A stretch of DNA of 64,000 nt from Capra hircus (GCF_001704415.2 NC_030817.1:34111550-34175549), one strand, 5' to 3'; positions 12,179 to 22,974 are shown, counted from the stretch's first letter. Made by a program: numbers and translations. Notes: generated from the sequence alone by a model not told the origin.

Positions 12179-12447
12179 TGGCAGCCCACTCCAGTACTCT
12201 TGCCTGGAAAATCCCATGGACGGAAGATCCTGGTAGGCTGCAGTCCATGGGGTCGCTAATAGTCGGGCATGACTGAGAGACTTCACTTTCACTTTTCACC
12301 TTCATGCATTGGAGAAGGAAATGCAACCCACTCCAGTGTTCTTGCCTGGAGAATCCCAGGGGCAGAGGAGCCTAGTGGGCTGCCATCTATGGGGTCGCAC
12401 AGAGTTGGACACAACTGAAGCGACTTAGCAGCAGCAGTAGCAGCAGC
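12179..12447 (+). mobile_element. Bov-A2 dimeric SINE inserted in MIR
   Basis: Complete plus-strand dimer ending in a (CAG)n-like tail. A perfect 8-bp duplication, agtataga, flanks it at 12,171-12,178 and 12,448-12,455. MIR-like sequence is found on both sides. Confidence 0.9.
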
Positions 12448-12455
12448 AGTATAGA

Positions 12456-12600
12456 CCAGGTGCTTTACAAAAATAATCCCATTTAATTTTAATTCTCACA
12501 ACCCACAGATAGGTAAGATTTCCATTTTATAGTTCCAAAACACTGAGGTTAGGAGGGATGATGAAATGTGTATGAAATCAAGTAGTTGGGAGGTATTGGC
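12456..12600 (-). mobile_element. MIR SINE remnant
   Basis: 'ccaggtgctttacaaaaat', 'ttaattctcacaaccca' and 'aaacactgaggttaggag' are reverse-complement MIR. Its other end lies left of the Bov-A2 (about 12,135-12,178). Confidence 0.55.
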
Positions 12601-12671
12601 ATTGGTAACCCTCTTTGCATTTCAGCATATCATCCATTTAATCAATGCAGAACTTTATCTTCTTATATTAA

Positions 12672-12881
12672 TTAATTAGTTATATTTTGGTTGCCCTGAG
12701 TCTTTGCTGCTGTGAGAGAACTTTCTTTAGTTGCTGCGAGTGGAGGCTACCCTCTTACTGTGGAACACAGGCCCTAGGGTGTGTTCAGCAGTTGCGGTGC
12801 ATGAGCTTAGTTGCCCCAAGGCATGTGGAATCCCCTGCATTTCAAAGTGGATTCTTAACCACTGGACCCCTAGGGAAGTCC
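12672..12881 (-). mobile_element. CHR-type SINE
   Basis: Minus-strand CHR: 'ttggttgccctgagtctttg' to 'ttcttaaccactggacccc' and 'agggaagtcc'. Confidence 0.82.
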
Positions 12882-12884
12882 ATT

Positions 12885-13060
12885 ATACAGAACTTTATTG
12901 AGCACCTACTATGTGCTAGACATAGTTCCTGGCACTAAGGATACAGTGATGACAAAAACAAAGTCTCTTCCTCATGGAGTCTCTAACCTGCTGGTTGAGA
13001 AGACAGTAAAGAGACATGTGAAGAGATATGGGGCCGTGGGGAGGAGATGAAGAAACATGA
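12885..13060 (+). mobile_element. L2 LINE fragment
   Basis: 'ttattgagcacctactatgt', 'cctggcactaaggatacagt' and 'tctcttcctcatggagtct' are typical of L2 3' sequence. Confidence 0.6.
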
Positions 13061-13850
13061 AGCTGTGGAAGGGGAGAGAGAACTGAAGGGCGAGGGCGGC
13101 TCTTGAGCATCTTCCTATTCAGCCTCAGGCCTGTCTCCAGCAGAGGGCACCATGTTGCCTGTCTCTTTCCTGGATGGGAAGAGAATGTGTGGGGCTGCCT
13201 GTGGGTGCACAAATGGGCACCTGCCCTGCGTGGAGGGCTCAGAGTGAGGGCAGTGAAATAGAGGATGGAGGAGGAACAAGGAAACCAAGCAAGACTTTTG
13301 AAGAGAGAGTGTTCCTTGGGCATCAGCTCACTTGTCTCTTTATGTTCTCCTTCAACCCTTTAATGCCTTCCCAGCACACCCAGTCAGTGACCTTTGCCAC
13401 ATCTTCTACTTCCTGGGTGATTCTACCCTGAAGATGGTAGGTATCACCACTGTCCCTCCCAGCCCCTTAGATGTCACCATTTTCTTGTGACCTTGTCTTG
13501 TCTTCTTTATAATATGCCTCCTGTGGTTCAGTCCTCCAGGATCCATTAAGGGACCAGATAGCAAATTTTTTTCAGTACAAAGTCAGCTGATTATGCATTT
13601 GTATTACATTTTGATAGGCTACAAATTTGCCTAAGGTTGAAATGTCCCAGGACTTTTTCTTATCTTTATTTGCACCTCTTTGGTGATCTCATCCACCTTC
13701 AAGGGTTTTAAATGCATCTATAAATAGACAAATAGATGACTCAAATTTATATTCCATGTAGACTACCTTCTCTATCTGACTTTTCCACTGGGAAGTCTAA
13801 TAAACATCTCAACATGTCCAAATCCTAGTTTCCATTTGTAGCCTTCTCTA
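13061..13850. other. Unique sequence, no gene recognised
   Basis: Contains overlapping short open frames on opposite strands (12,916-13,431) without protein signatures. Confidence 0.35.
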
Positions 13851-14053
13851 GCTGGTAGGTCAGATGTAAAGAATCCACCTGCAATGCGAGAGACCTGGGT
13901 TTGATCCCTGGGTTGGGAAGATCCCCTGGAGAAGGGCTTGGCAACCCATTCCAGTATGCTTGCCTGGAGAATCCCATGGACAGAGAGGCCTGGTAGTCTA
14001 TAGTCCACAGGGTTGCAAAGAATCGGACATGACTGAGCGACTAAGCACAGCAC
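13851..14053 (+). mobile_element. Bov-tA SINE
   Basis: Plus-strand copy from 'gctggtaggtcagatgtaaa' to 'gactgagcgactaagcac'. The first bases of the head are mutated. Confidence 0.82.
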
Positions 14054-14059
14054 TAAGTA

Positions 14060-14400
14060 TTAATGAATGGCAACTTCATTTTCCCAGCTGCTCAGGACAA
14101 CAAGTTTGGGCTCATCCTTTCATCTTCCTTTATTCTAACACCGTGAAAGGGTTGGTTCACCTTCAAATAAATCTAGAATCTTTTCTCATCCTTTCCTCCG
14201 CTACCACTTTGGTCTAAGTCAACATCATGTCTCGCTTTGGTCATTCCAACAACCATCTACTTTTCCTTCTGTTGGTCTGCTCAGCTCAGCAGCCTGCATG
14301 ATCTTGTTAAGAAAGGAAATCAGATCAGCTGGCTCCTTGGATTACACCCTCCAGTGGTTTTCACCTCACCCTGAGGAGTCGAGCTGGAAACTGCTCTCTT
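14060..14400 (+). mobile_element. L2 LINE fragment
   Basis: Pyrimidine-rich L2 sequence with 'caacatcatgtctcgctttg' and 'ccttggattacaccctccag', a diverged form of the L2 block around 'ccctccaatggctccc'. Confidence 0.4.
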
Positions 14401-16297
14401 CACTGCCGCTTTCTGGAAAAAAACAAAACCAGAAACAAGTCCTGCCTGCTCGAGGCCACTGCCCTTTTGTTCTCTCTCCCTCCCTGTGAGAGCACCAGGA
14501 CTGCTGATGTTTTCAGGGCCACACCTGGGTTCCTGTTATCCTCACATGCTAATCAGCTGGTCATTTTCAAGTTGGTCAAGGTTAGATTTGCTAGGAAATG
14601 TCTACCCCAGATCCGGGAATTCTTCCCTCCTAGTCCTGGAAGATAAGACCTTCTAGTGGCTTTATCTAAGGAGAGATTGTCCCCTTTATCCTCACCCAGA
14701 TAGGAGTTACCACTCTGTGACCACATGGGAGCTCACACCTATAGGAAACGCCTGTTTGTTTCAGGCAACTTCGAAGCCAGCAGCTTGCTTCTACTTGGGC
14801 CTTCAACCACTTTTTCTCTTTTTTCTTCCCTTAAAGGAAACTAAGTCTGTTTTAATTTTATGGGCTTGACAGAACTAGGACAATAGGACAATGTTTGCTT
14901 GGATCAAATTTTTTTGTGCGAATTTTTTTGGCAGAATCAGTGTTTGCAAGAAGCAGATAAAACTTGACTGTGGGAGAACCTCGCTGTAGCAAGCAGCTGC
15001 CTGCCAGCAAAATCTCCAGTTAACAACAGAGCTGGAGTCATTGTTAGCCAGGTAGGAGAGATGGGGAGGGAAGAAAAAGCCCTGGAGCTTCCTTGTTAGG
15101 CTCTAAATGAATTGGTTGTTTAGCAATTACTGTAAGACAGCAGATCTGGGTACATGAGCTCTCTAAAGATAACATCTCAACTCAGTTTGCCCTCCTTACA
15201 CAACACAGGTATGCATGCATCGAGCAGGCCTCGTAGCCCTGAGATATTGTATTCACCTCACACTCAGAGGAGTTCACTGACTGGAATTCAATAGAAACTG
15301 TTCTCTGTGTGAAAGTAATTTCAGAAAGTAATCTAGTTTATGGAAATGAAAGGCATCAAAACACAAAAAAACACTGTGTCTCTACAAGTACTTTGCCTCA
15401 AATATTTGACATGGAAATTTGTATAATCCCTCTGGGGGCACATGGGTTTCACCAGTGTTAACATCTTTTGAAATGAATTTCACAAATGTTTATTTGCTGT
15501 GCCAGGCTGACAAATAATTTAAAATATCAAGGCATCTTACCTGAATCAGGCTTGATGATAGGGATCTCAGATGACTGTGGAGGTTAAAGGGTGTGAATTT
15601 TAATTGGGTGTTGGGGGATGACGTCACTTTCAAATACCACCCTGGGGAGAAAAGGTGTCACTTAGCTGCTATGTTTCCCCAAACTTCCTTGCTCTGTAAT
15701 GTATTGAAGAAATGACAATGGATGGTCATTGGCATATTCCGCTTTATTTCTCACACAGAAAACAATTCTTGTTGCACCATTCTGGAGGGAGAGGGAAAGG
15801 AGGGCGCTGAAACAATGGGCAGGGTCGGGTCTGATGTGGGCACCTCGTGGAACAGGCAGAGCTGCTTCTTGCCATTCCTTGAGGAAAGAGCAGGCGCAAG
15901 ATGAGCAGAAGACAGGCCTTAGGTTAGAACAGAATCAAGGGGGAGAGAGAGAGCAAAGCTTATATTATCCATCATCTGAACCTGAATATCCGTGAAAAAC
16001 CCCTTTTCTTCTGTTGTGGGGTACTGGCTTGTCATTTTAGAGAGCCCATTGTGGCTTTGTGAGAACTCTTCCCCCACCTGCAGAAGGACCGTCATAATGA
16101 AGGCCCTTCCCTGGAGCGGTGGTCCTTTAGAGTTGGCACAGTTTTCTCATGGCACATCCAGTGGTTCAAACACTGCTGTTTTACAGGAGGTCAACTGCTC
16201 GGCTGGGTCTACACGGTGGGGAAGGAGCAAAGCCTGTTGCAGACCATGGTTGCCACTCTTTAGCCCAGCATCCTCCCTACCTTCAATCACGTTTCTC
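14401..16297. other. 1.9 kb of unique sequence with a perfect CRE site
   Basis: No repeat of a named family is evident and no exon is supported. A perfect palindromic TGACGTCA lies at 15,619-15,626. Open frames at 15,722-16,501 carry no recognisable domain, and the last one runs into BovB. Confidence 0.4.
15619..15626. promoter_or_regulatory. Perfect CRE-like palindrome TGACGTCA
   Basis: Full 8-bp cAMP-response-element consensus with its CpG retained, inside repeat-free sequence. No promoter, TSS or CpG island is visible nearby, so function is unproven; one such site per 64 kb is close to chance. Confidence 0.3.
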
Positions 16298-16299
16298 AG

Positions 16300-17550
16300 C
16301 TTCAGTTCAGTTCAGTCACTCAGTCATGTCCAACTCTTTGTGACCCCATGGACTGTAGCATGCCAGGCTTCTCTGTCCATCGCCAACTCCTGGAGTTTGC
16401 TCAGACTCAGGTCCATCAAGTCCATGATGCCATCCAACCATATGTCGTTCCCTTCTTCTCCTGCCTTCAGTCTTTCCCAGCATCCAGGTCTTTTCCAATG
16501 AATCAGCTCTTCCCATCAGGTGGCCAAAGTATTGGAGTTTCAGCTTCAGCATCAGTCCTTCCAGTGAATATTTAGGACTGATCTCCTTTAGGATGGACTG
16601 GTTGGATCTCCTTGTAGTCCAAGGGACTCTCAAGAGTCTTCTCCAACACCACAGTTCAAAAGCATCAATTCTTCTGCACTCAGCTTCCTTTATGAGCTGA
16701 CTCTCACATCCATACATGACTACCGGAAAAACCATAGCTTTGACTAGATGGACCTTTGTTGGTAAAGTGATATCTCTGCTTTTTAATATGCTGTGTAGGT
16801 TGGTCATATCTTTTCTCCCAAGGAGCAAGTGTCTTTTAATTTCATGGCTGCAGTCACCATCTGCAGTGATTTTGGAGCCCAAGAAAATAAAGTCTCTCAC
16901 TGTTTCCATTGTTTCACCATCTATTTGCCACGAAGTGATGGGACCCGTTGCCATTATCTTAGTTTTTTGAATGTTGAGTTTTAAGCCAGCTTTTTCACTC
17001 TCCTCTTTCACTTGCATCAAGAGGCTCTTTAGTTCCTCTTAGCTATCTGCCAGAGAGTGGTGTCATCTGCATACCAATATCTGCATATTGATATTTCTCC
17101 TGGCAATCTTCATTCCAGCTTGTGGTTCATCCAGCCCGGCATTTTGCGTGATGTACTCTGCATATAATTTAAATAAGCAGGGTGACAATATACAGCCTCG
17201 ACATTCTCCTTTCCCGATTTGGAACCAGTCAGTTTTTCCATGTCCAGTTCTAACTGTTGCTTCCTGACCTGCATACAGATTTCTCAAGAGGCAGGTCAGA
17301 TTGTCTGGTTTTCCCATCTCTTGAAGAATTTTCCACAGTTTGTTTTGATCCACACAGTCAAAAGCTTTGGCTTGGTCAATGAAGTAGAAGTAGATGTTTT
17401 TCTGGAATTCTCTTGCTTTTTCTATGATCCAATGGGTATTGGCAATTTGATCTTTGGTTCCTCTTTCTTTTCTAAATCCAGTTTGAACGTCTGGAAGTTT
17501 ATGGTTCATGTGCTGTTGAAGCCTTGCTTGGAGAATTTTTACCATTGCTT
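16300..17550 (-). mobile_element. BovB (RTE) LINE, main part
   Basis: Minus-strand BovB from the ttcag-type tail (16,300) up into the reverse transcriptase. Motif A (FIDQAKAFDCVD) and a motif B with substitutions (GECRGCILSPCLF) are readable at 17,063-17,545. The YADD motif is out of frame after a frameshift near 17,080. An open C-terminal stretch of 234 codons (16,316-17,020) carries TSWQIDGETMETV and FGHLMGRADSLEKTWMLG, then shifts frame. The copy is interrupted at 17,551 by two SINEs and resumes at 17,989. Inactive. Confidence 0.88.
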
Positions 17551-17750
17551 TGGTTTCCCCTGTGGCTCAGCTGGTAAAGAATCCGCCAGCAATGCAGGAG
17601 AGCTGGGTTCAACCCCTGGGTTGGGAAGATTCCCCTAGAGAACAGAAAGGCTACCCACTCCAGTATTCTGGCCTGAAGAATTCCATGGACTGTATAGTCC
17701 ATGGGGTCACAAAGAGTCTGACCTGGCTAAGTGACTTTCCCTTTTCACTT
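17551..17750 (+). mobile_element. Bov-tA SINE inserted in BovB
   Basis: Starts 'tttcccctgtggctcagctg', ends near 'gactttcccttttcactt'. It lies exactly between BovB bases that are adjacent in other copies. Confidence 0.85.
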
Positions 17751-17988
17751 GCTAGCCCACGGACAGAGGAGCCTGGTAGGCTGCAGTCCATGGGGTCACT
17801 AGGAGTCGGACACAACTGAGCGACTTCACTTTCACTTTTCACTTTCATACATTGGAGAAGGAAATGGCAACCCACTCCAGTGTTCTTGCCTGGAGAATCC
17901 CAGGGACAGGGAAGCCTGGTGGGCTGCCGTCTGTGGGGTTGCACAGAGTCAAACACGACTGAAGCGGCTTAGCAGCAGAAGCAGCAGC
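17751..17988 (+). mobile_element. Bov-A2 SINE, truncated at its left end
   Basis: Begins at 'ccacggacagaggagcctgg', missing the first ~45 bases of the first monomer. It keeps the linker and second monomer and ends in an agcagcagaagcagcagc tail. Its direct abutment to the Bov-tA suggests insertion into that copy's tail or a deletion between two SINEs. Confidence 0.82.
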
Positions 17989-18116
17989 ATGTGAGATAAG
18001 TGCAATTGTGCGGTAGTCTGAACATTCTTTGGTATTGACACTCTTTGGTATTGGAATGAAAACTAACCTTTTCCAGTCCTGTGGCCACTGCTGAGTTTTC
18101 CAGATTTGCTGGCTTT
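17989..18116 (-). mobile_element. BovB (RTE) LINE, continuation
   Basis: 'gtgcaattgtgcggtagtct' and 'tccagtcctgtggccactgc' are the reverse complement of the BovB RT N-terminal region seen at 21,225-21,350. The 16,300 element therefore extended at least this far before 5' truncation. Confidence 0.85.
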
Positions 18117-18426
18117 CCAGCTTAGATGATCTCTAAATGCTGATGGCTGTCCCCAGAGGGCAGTCTGCTCTGATAAAACAGGGAGTGATGCACCTTGTAT
18201 AAGACCTAAGGCAGTGGATATGCAGCCCCTGAAGAGTGGTGGAAACTACACATTGGACAGAGGTGGCTGGCTTTACATCACCACCACCCCATGGCCTCTT
18301 TTCCGAGTGTATGCTGACTTCCATCCTGCTGCAGGTGAGATACCACCATCTGGAGGCTTCGTGAGCAACTCAAATTTTACAGCTTCCACCCAAGTCTGTT
18401 CCTTTTCCTGAATTTCCATCTCTGTA
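18117..18426. other. Unique sequence between SINE insertions
   Basis: No gene or repeat named. Confidence 0.3.
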
Positions 18427-18577
18427 GCCTGCCAGTCTCCTCTGTCCATGGAATTCTCCAGGCAAGAGTACAGGGCTAGGCAGCCATTCCCTTCTCCAGG
18501 GGATCTTCCCAACCCAGGTATCAAACCTGGATCTCTGCATTGCAGGCAGACTCCTTACCATCTGAGCCACCAGGAAA
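18427..18577 (-). mobile_element. Bov-tA SINE, partial
   Basis: Minus-strand copy lacking its gactgagc end; from 'gcctgccagtctcctctg' to 'gagccaccaggaaaatg'. Confidence 0.8.
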
Positions 18578-18599
18578 ATGTCTATTTATGACACCTGTA

Positions 18600-19200
18600 A
18601 TCCTATCAAGAAACCTCAGCATGGTCATTGACTCCTGTCTCCCCCTTTGCTCCATCTTCATTCAATCCCTTGCTGCGTTCTATTGACTTTGTGTAGAGTC
18701 TTCTATCTACTAGTATGATTCAACAGGGCATGGTGGGTAGAATAAGTCTTTATTTTGTGGGACTATCTTATGCATTGCAGATTATTTAACATTATTGACT
18801 CCTGTCAACTAAATGCCCTTCTGTCATTGTGATAATTAGAAACAGTTCTAGACATTCTCAAGTAGCTCCCAGGTTCAATGTCTTCCCAGCTGAGAAACAC
18901 AGGAAATTTTCCACTGTCACTACCCTGGATTCTGGCAATTTACTTCCACCAGAGTTGTTGAGTTTTGAATGATCTAATCGGCCTTCTCACTTCTAATCTC
19001 TCCTTTCTCCAATCCATTTTTCACAAAGATGTTAAGTGATGTTTATAAAGGATACCTGTGATTAAATTACTCCCCATTCAAAATATCTAGTAGCTCTCTA
19101 CTGCCTCTGTGATAATATCTAACTTCTTAGCCTTGAATTCAAGACTGTCAATTGGCCTTAATATTCCTGACTCTCTACTCCTTTCTTTCAAGACCTATGT
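18600..19200 (+). mobile_element. L2 LINE fragment(s)
   Basis: L2 blocks: 'gtgattaaattactcccca', 'tagctctctactgcctctgt', 'taacttcttagccttgaatt' and 'caattggccttaatattcct'. These are diverged from the usual 'caatggctccccattgcc' region. Confidence 0.55.
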
Positions 19201-19293
19201 GTTCTGGTGAGTGATTAAATGAATATTTGGCTAGAGTAGTAGTATCTGCCTGCAAGCACACAAGACAACAGAGGGTGATTTATAGGTTTTTCA

Positions 19294-19680
19294 ATTGGCT
19301 ACTGCCGCATAATAAACTACTCAAATCTTAGTAGCTTCAACCAATTTGATTTTTATTATAAATCCATGGGTCAGGAATTTGGGCAGGGTTCTGCTGGGTG
19401 AGTCTTTGATTCCATGTGAAATCAGTGGAGGTGCTTGGTGGTATCAGCTGGTGGCCAGTCTGGTCAGGAGGACCCAAGATGGCTTCCCTTGCATGTCCTG
19501 GCACCTCAGTGTACACGAGTGGGAAGGAAGGGCAGGTTCGACTGTTTTCCTCTCCTGCATGTAGTCATCACTCTCCAGAGAGGGAGTAGAACTTCTCCCA
19601 CAGTGTTTAAGGCTCTTGAGGAAGGCAGCAGAGACTTCCAATCCTCCTAGAAACTGGACCCAGAACTGGTGGAACAGTGA
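19294..19680. mobile_element. Old MaLR-like LTR or similar repeat
   Basis: 'ggctactgccgcataataaa' then 'cttagtagcttcaaccaa', 'gggtcaggaatttgggcagg' and 'gacccaagatggcttcc' match an old mammalian repeat with this block order, which I believe is MaLR. Family and ends are uncertain. Confidence 0.45.
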
Positions 19681-19688
19681 CAGAGTCT

Positions 19689-19690
<2 letters not shown>

Positions 19691-19738
<48 letters not shown>
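19691..19738. repeat. (TG)24 microsatellite
   Basis: About 48 bases of pure TG alternation with no interruption. It is long and pure enough to be length-polymorphic and can adopt Z-DNA (general knowledge). Confidence 0.95.
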
Positions 19739-19739
<1 letters not shown>

Positions 19740-20113
19740 CAGACACAGACCCAGCTCCTCATGGGAGGCGTCTTAAGTATTTTCAGCAGACTCTAATCCT
19801 CCACAACAGGGTAGATTAATACCTAACAAAGTATGGGTGATATAACACAGACGTCAATCTGTAGCTTTCCCCTCTACAATGCTACAAGTTTCTTTCAGAC
19901 CCTGTTGTAAGCATAGCCCTGAAGTAGGGGTGGGGGGAGGGGGTGGGGAAAAACTTCATTTCTGCCCTTATTTTACCTTTGCCCTTTATCTGCTCTCCCT
20001 TAATTTGACCTCATCTCAAGTTTAACCTCATCTCATCTTCTGCTTTGGAAAAGCTTTAATCAATGAGACATCATGGTCAAACCCAGGATACCACTGGACA
20101 ATGGAGTCCAGGG

Positions 20114-20231
20114 CAGCTCTGTCCGATAGAAATAGAATGTAAGACACAAGAATTACTTTAAATTCTCTAATAGGTACGTTTAAAAGTAAAAAAGAAATAA
20201 GTGAAATTAATATGTTTTGGCCTTTTATACA
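20114..20231 (+). mobile_element. hAT-type DNA transposon, first segment
   Basis: Begins 'cagctctgtccgatagaaat', a terminal inverted repeat whose partner (ttattggacagca) is at 22,962-22,974. The body, 'agaaataagtgaaattaat', matches a non-autonomous hAT (Charlie-like) element. Later insertions split it into three pieces. Confidence 0.6.
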
Positions 20232-20755
20232 AGTATACTAGGGTGGTTTGCCATTCCCTCTTCCAGTGGATCACGTTTTGTCAGAACTCTCTGCTATGAC
20301 CTGTCCGTCTTGGGTGGCCCTGCATGGCCTGACTCATAGCTTCATGGAGTAACACAAGTCCCTTCACCATAACAAGGCAGTGATGCCTTTGAACTGCGGT
20401 GCTCGAGAAGACTCCCAAGAGTCCCTTGGACAGCAAGGAGATCAAACCAGTCAATCTTAAGGGAGATCAACCCTGAATATTCCCTGGAAGGACTGATGCT
20501 GCAACTGAAGCTCTAGTATTTTGATCATCTGATGCAAACAAATGACTAATTGGAAAAGTCTCTGATGCTGGGAAAGACTGCGGGCAGCAGGAGAAAATGG
20601 CCTCAGAGGATGAGATGGCTTGATGGCATCACTGACGCAATGAATGTGAACTTGGCAAACTCCAGGAGATGGTAAGGGACAGGGAGGCCTGTGCGCTGCA
20701 GTGTATGGTGTTGCAAAGAGTCAGACATGACTGGGTGACTGAACAACAACAACAA
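20232..20755 (+). mobile_element. BovB/ART2-type 3' fragment
   Basis: Plus strand: 'ccagtggatcacgttttgtc' at the left (ART2-type junction), then BovB C-terminal sequence. The end is 'gtcagacatgactgggtgac' plus an (AAC)n tail. It inserted into the hAT element, whose sequence resumes at about 20,756 (aatatattttacttgaacca). Confidence 0.8.
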
Positions 20756-20804
20756 CAATATATTTTACTTGAACCAATATATGAAGAAATTATTTCAGCA
20801 TCTG
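20756..20804 (+). mobile_element. hAT-type DNA transposon, middle segment
   Basis: Short stretch 'tattttacttgaaccaatat' to 'atttcagcatctg' that continues the hAT body between the BovB fragment and the Tigger insertion. Confidence 0.5.
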
Positions 20805-21082
20805 CAGGCACAACTTACTTTATTTTGCTTTGCAGATAGTTTTTTTTTTTTAATTTTTTTAACAAATTGACAGTCAGTGGTAACTTGACATTGAGAAAGA
20901 TTGTTGATGCTATTTTTCCAACACCAGTGGCTCACTTTGTGTTTGGTAATTCTCAAAATATTTCAAACTTTTTCATTAAATTTGTTATAGTAATCTATAA
21001 TCAGTGAATCAGTGATATCTGATGTTACTACTAAGACTCACTGAAGTCTCAGATAATGGTTAGCACTTTTTAGCAGTAATCT
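20805..21082 (+). mobile_element. Tigger-type DNA transposon, left arm
   Basis: 'caggcacaacttactttatt' plus 'ttgctttgcagata', 'atttttccaacaccagtggc' and 'aatatttcaaactttttcat' match the end of Tigger elements. It then jumps to 'agataatggttagcactttt', so this was already an internally deleted non-autonomous copy before BovB entered. Confidence 0.7.
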
Positions 21083-22626
21083 AGAGCCAGACATCTTGGA
21101 TTGTGAAGTCAAGTGGGCCTTAGAAAGCATCACTACGAACAAAGCTAGTGGAGGTGATGGAATTCCAGTTGAGCTGTTTCAAATCCTGAAAGATGATGCT
21201 GTGAAAGTGCTGCACTCAATATGCCAGCAAATTTGGAAAACTCAGCAGTGGCCACAGGACTGGAAAAGGTCAGTTTTCATTCCAATTCCAAAGAAAGGCA
21301 ATGCCAAAGAATGCTCAAACTACCGCACAATTGTACTCATCTCACGTGCTGGTAAAGTAATGCTCAAAATTCTCCAAGCCAGGCTTCAGTAATACGTGAA
21401 CTGTGAACTCCCTGATGTTCAAGCTGGTTTTAGAAAAGGCAGAGGAACCAGAGATCAAATTGCCAACATCCGCTGGATCATGGAAAAAGCAAGAGAGTTC
21501 CAGAAAAACATCTATTTCTGCTTTATTGACTATGACAAAGCCTTTGACTGTGTGGATCACAATCAACTGTGGAAAATTCTTCAAGAGATGGGAATACCAG
21601 AACACCTGACCTGCCTCTTGAGAAATCTATATGCAGGTCAGGAAGCAACAGTTAGAACTGGACCTGGAACAATAGACTGGTTTCAAATAGGAAAAGGAGT
21701 ACATCAAGGCTGTATATTGTCACCCTGCTTATTTAACTTATATGCAGAGTACACCATGAGAAACGCTGGGTTGGAAGAAACACAAGCTGGAATCAAGATT
21801 GCCTGAAGAAATATCAATAACCTCAGATATGCAGATGACACCACCCTTATGGCAGAAAGTGAAGAGGAACTAAAATGCCTCTTGATGAAAGTGAAAGAGG
21901 AAAGCGAAAAAGTTGGCTTAAAACTCAACATTCAGAAAACGAAGATCATGGCATCTGGTCCCATCACTTCGTGGGAAATAGATGGGGAAACAGTGGAAAC
22001 AGTGTCACACTTTATTTTTGGGGGCTTCAAAATCACTGCAGATGGTGACTGCAGTCATGAAATTAAAAGACACTTACTCCTTGGAAGAAAAGTTATGACC
22101 AATCTAGATAGCATATTCAAAAGCAGAGACATTACTTTGCCGACTAAGGTCCGTTTAGTCAAGGCTATGGTTTTTCCAGTGGTCATGTATGGATGTGAGA
22201 GTTGGAGTGTGAAGAAGGCTGAGCGCCAAAGAATTGATGCTTTTGAACTGTGGTATTGAAGACTCTTGAGAGTCCCTTGGACTGCAAGGAGATCCAACCA
22301 GTCCATTCTAAAGGAGATCAGTCCTGGGATTTCTTTGGAAGGAATGATGCTAAAGCTGAAGCTCCAGTACTTTGGTCACCTCATGTGAAGAGTTGACTCA
22401 TTGGAAAAGACTCTGATGCTGGGAGGGATTGGGGGCAGGAGGAGAAGGGGACGACCCAGGATGAGATGGCTGGATGGCATCACGGACTCGATGGACGTGA
22501 GTCTGAGTGAACTCCGGGAGATGGTGATGCACAGGGAGGCCTGGCGTGCTGCGATTCATGGGGTCGCAAAGAGTCGGACACGACTGAGCGACTGAACTGA
22601 ACTGAAATGAACTGAACTGAACTGAA
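21083..22626 (+). mobile_element. BovB (RTE) LINE with reverse transcriptase pseudogene
   Basis: 5'-truncated BovB, 1.54 kb, ending in an (ACTGA)n tail. One frame (21,096 onward) runs through the whole RT and C-terminal region. It contains NKASGGDGIPVELF, FIPIPKKGNAKECSNYRTI, motif A FIDYDKAFDCVDHNQLW, motif B GVHQGCILSPCLFNLY, motif C LRYADDTTL, and a GRRRRGRPRMRWLDGI-type end. In-frame stops lie at 21,390, 21,804, 22,257 and 22,386, with no net frameshift. The last is a likely CGA-to-TGA CpG transition. The endonuclease domain is missing. Inserted inside a Tigger element. Confidence 0.92.
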
Positions 22627-22816
22627 CCTATTTTTAATTAAGTTATGTACATTGTTTTTAAAGATATAATGCAGTTATACTTCATTATAGATTATACTAT
22701 AGTGTAAATATAATTTTTCACTGGGAAACCAAAAAATTTGTGTGACTTGTTTTATAGCAATATTTGCTTTATTGCATGGTCTGAAACCAAATGCACAATA
22801 TTTCCAAGGTTTGCCT
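22627..22816 (+). mobile_element. Tigger-type DNA transposon, right arm
   Basis: 'aattaagttatgtacattgt', 'cactgggaaaccaaaaaatt', 'tttgctttattgcatggtct' and 'aatatttccaaggtttgcct' are the other Tigger terminus, pairing with the end at 20,805. Confidence 0.7.
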
Positions 22817-22974
22817 ATAATTAATCAATAAAATTATTGAGATATTTTACTTTCTTTTTTCATACAGAATCCTCAAAACCTAGCGTGTATTTTACACATA
22901 CAGCCAATTTCAGTTCAACCCCATTCAGTCCAGTTCAAATCTCAAGTGCTAGTGGCAACCTTATTGGACAGCAC
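22817..22974 (+). mobile_element. hAT-type DNA transposon, last segment
   Basis: 'taatcaataaaattattgag', 'agcgtgtattttacacatac' and 'aaatctcaagtgctagtggc' end at the terminal repeat ttattggacagca. The Tigger termini sit next to TA, as expected for a Tigger insertion into TA. Confidence 0.6.

Noticed and set aside
15992..16501. 169-codon plus frame
   Set aside because: Its right third is antisense BovB and the rest has no signature.
16316..17020. 234-codon open frame as a possible host gene
   Set aside because: It is BovB ORF2 C-terminal sequence, so it is reported as a mobile element.
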